A stretch of DNA of 9,130 nt from contig JAJZUH010000078.1 in assembly GCA_021847165.1 (NCBI GenBank), positions 1 to 9,130 of the forward strand, read 5' to 3'. Under the pieces are notes generated by a model. That model did no database searches. It was not told the DNA's origin and worked only from the letters and a program-made list of their open reading frames with translations. The stretch is from Pseudomonadota bacterium. Lineage in GTDB: Bacteria; Pseudomonadota; Gammaproteobacteria; Burkholderiales; Gallionellaceae. Made by a program: the position numbers and the translations under genes. Shown here one piece after another: positions 8,104 through 9,130 of this stretch; within the stretch, counting starts at the first letter, position 1, and every line of letters starts with the position of its first letter.

Positions 8104-9130
8104 GCAGCCGCCCTTTCCCGGTTGACCGACTTGGCGATACGGAATTGCTGTACCAGCGGGATATGCGAGGGGCAGACGTAGCTGCAGCAGCCGCACTCGA
8201 AACAGCGATCCAGGTTGTAACGCTCCGCCATCAGCGCGTATTCGCGCTTCGCCGCCAGCAGCCCGAGCTGCGACGGGTTGAGGAATTTCGGGCAGACGTT
8301 GAGGCATTCGCCGCACTTGATGCAGCTATAGACCTGCTGCGTTTCCGCCGGCAGTTGCGCTTTGCCGAACGCCAGCACGCCGGACGTACCTTTGGTGACG
8401 GGCACATCCAGCGACGAGATGGTCATGCCCATCATCGGGCCACCGAGGATGATCTCCTTCGCACTGCTGCGCGCACCGACCTGCTCGAGCAGAAAGCGCA
8501 GCGGTGTACCGATGGGAACAATGTAGTTGCCGGGCTTCTCCACGGCGGGGCCTGCCACGGTCAGCACGCGCTCGACGATCCCTTCCCCGGCCGGCAGCAG
8601 GCGCCCGAGATAAGCCAGCGTCATCACGTTGTTCACCAGCACGCCAATGGAAGCGGGCCGCTGCCCGGCGGGAATCTCGCGCCCGAGCAGCGCATAGATG
8701 ATGGTGTCTTCCGCGCCCTGCGGATATTTGGTTTCCAGCGCCTTCACCGCGATGCTCCCGTCGGCCGGCACCTCCGACACGTTACTGGCGTAGCCAGCCG
8801 TGTGCGGGAGGAGGTGCGATGCGGCTGTTCCCGGACCATGGCGTCCCGCATTGTCGTGTTGCAGCCGCAATGCAGCTTCAATGGCGGCGATGGCATCCGG
8901 CTTGTTGTCCTCGACGCCGATCACGGTGCGCGCTGCACCGCTGACCTTCATCGCGATACGGATGCCGCGCAACAGATCCTGCGTGCGCTCCACCATGATG
9001 CGGTGGTCGCAGGTCAGGAACGGCTCGCACTCCGCACCGTTCACCACCATGGTGTCGATGGCCGTCTCCGGCGGCACATTGAGTTTGACGTGCGCCGGAA
9101 AAGTGGCGCCGCCCAGTCCGGAAATGCCGG
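8100..9130 (-). CDS. rnfC: Rnf electron transport complex subunit C, NADH-binding iron-sulfur protein (5' end beyond window)
   Basis: The C-terminal 342 residues of RnfC, the peripheral subunit thought to exchange electrons with NAD(H). The visible part opens with GISGLGGATFPAHVKL, the Gly-rich GxGGAxFP loop shared with the NuoF flavin/NADH site, then VVNGAECEPFLTCDHR. The open frame runs off the edge; roughly the first 110-130 residues are missing. Two classic 4Fe-4S motifs follow: CIKCGECLNVCPKFLNP (around 8324-8274) and CFECGCCSYVCPSHIPL (around 8204-8154), the second with one extra cysteine. The short C-terminus lacks the long alanine-rich tail of E. coli RsxC. Between the Ala-rich helix after EDNKP and the TKYPQG motif the protein carries about 28 residues more than I expect for the family (about 8757-8861). 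The stop overlaps the rnfD ATG by 4 bp. Confidence 0.95.
   Translation of the reverse strand, partial: GISGLGGATFPAHVKLNVPPETAIDTMVVNGAECEPFLTCDHRIMVERTQDLLRGIRIAMKVSGAARTVIGVEDNKPDAIAAIEAALRLQHDNAGRHGPGTAASHLLPHTAGYASNVSEVPADGSIAVKALETKYPQGAEDTIIYALLGREIPAGQRPASIGVLVNNVMTLAYLGRLLPAGEGIVERVLTVAGPAVEKPGNYIVPIGTPLRFLLEQVGARSSAKEIILGGPMMGMTISSLDVPVTKGTSGVLAFGKAQLPAETQQVYSCIKCGECLNVCPKFLNPSQLGLLAAKREYALMAERYNLDRCFECGCCSYVCPSHIPLVQQFRIAKSVNRERAAA
8768..8817. repeat. Nested palindromic element inside the rnfC extra segment
   Basis: Three nested arm pairs can fold into one imperfect stem-loop. These are GCACCTCC (8768-8775) with GGAGGTGC (8810-8817), ACACG (8777-8781) with CGTGT (8799-8803), and CTGGC (8785-8789) with GCCAG (8793-8797) around a 3-base loop. 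It encodes about residues SHLLPHTAGYASNVSEV of RnfC, within the segment that seems absent from typical RnfC proteins. It may be a mobile or expanded palindromic repeat carried in frame, or an RNA structure within the operon message. Confidence 0.5.

Overview
The window looks like a chromosomal segment of a GC-rich betaproteobacterium. I infer this from the trimeric general porin of the betaproteobacterial OmpC/Porin_4 type, with a Lys-Lys signal peptide and a C-terminal Phe, from the strong GC bias in coding regions, and from the gene content. A chemolithotrophic Nitrosomonadales-like lineage is plausible but not proven. Every gene I can support lies on the minus strand.

Layout from the right edge, in transcription order: rnfC (its 5' part lies beyond position 9130), rnfD, rnfG, rnfE, rnfA and a 59-codon gene for a single-pass, cysteine-rich membrane protein form one tightly packed operon (9130 to 5000). 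A 105-bp gap leads to ppsA (phosphoenolpyruvate synthase, 4894 to 2519), which ends at a strong intrinsic terminator near 2373-2420. A 731-bp intergenic region, AT-rich around 1960-2110 with several inverted repeats, precedes the porin gene (1787 to 474), which ends at a second clear intrinsic terminator (404-434). A two-component response regulator starts at 250 and runs off the left edge.

The Rnf complex couples electron flow between ferredoxin and NAD(H) to ion movement across the inner membrane. Five subunits are visible with their cofactor signatures: the GxGGAxFP and two 4Fe-4S motifs of RnfC, covalent-FMN GAT motifs in RnfD and RnfG, and the paired membrane cysteines of RnfA and RnfE. 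RnfB is not in the window. The order C-D-G-E-A is collinear with nqrA-B-C-D-E, not with the rnfABCDGE order of gammaproteobacteria.

All five gene junctions in the rnf operon are 4-bp ATGA or GTGA overlaps, including the one to the small cysteine-rich gene. That gene resembles NqrM, the iron-site maturation factor of Na+-NQR, in layout (one N-terminal membrane helix, then four cysteines). It is my best candidate for an undescribed Rnf maturation factor. A second oddity is an extra segment of roughly 28 residues in RnfC, which contains a 50-bp nested palindrome.
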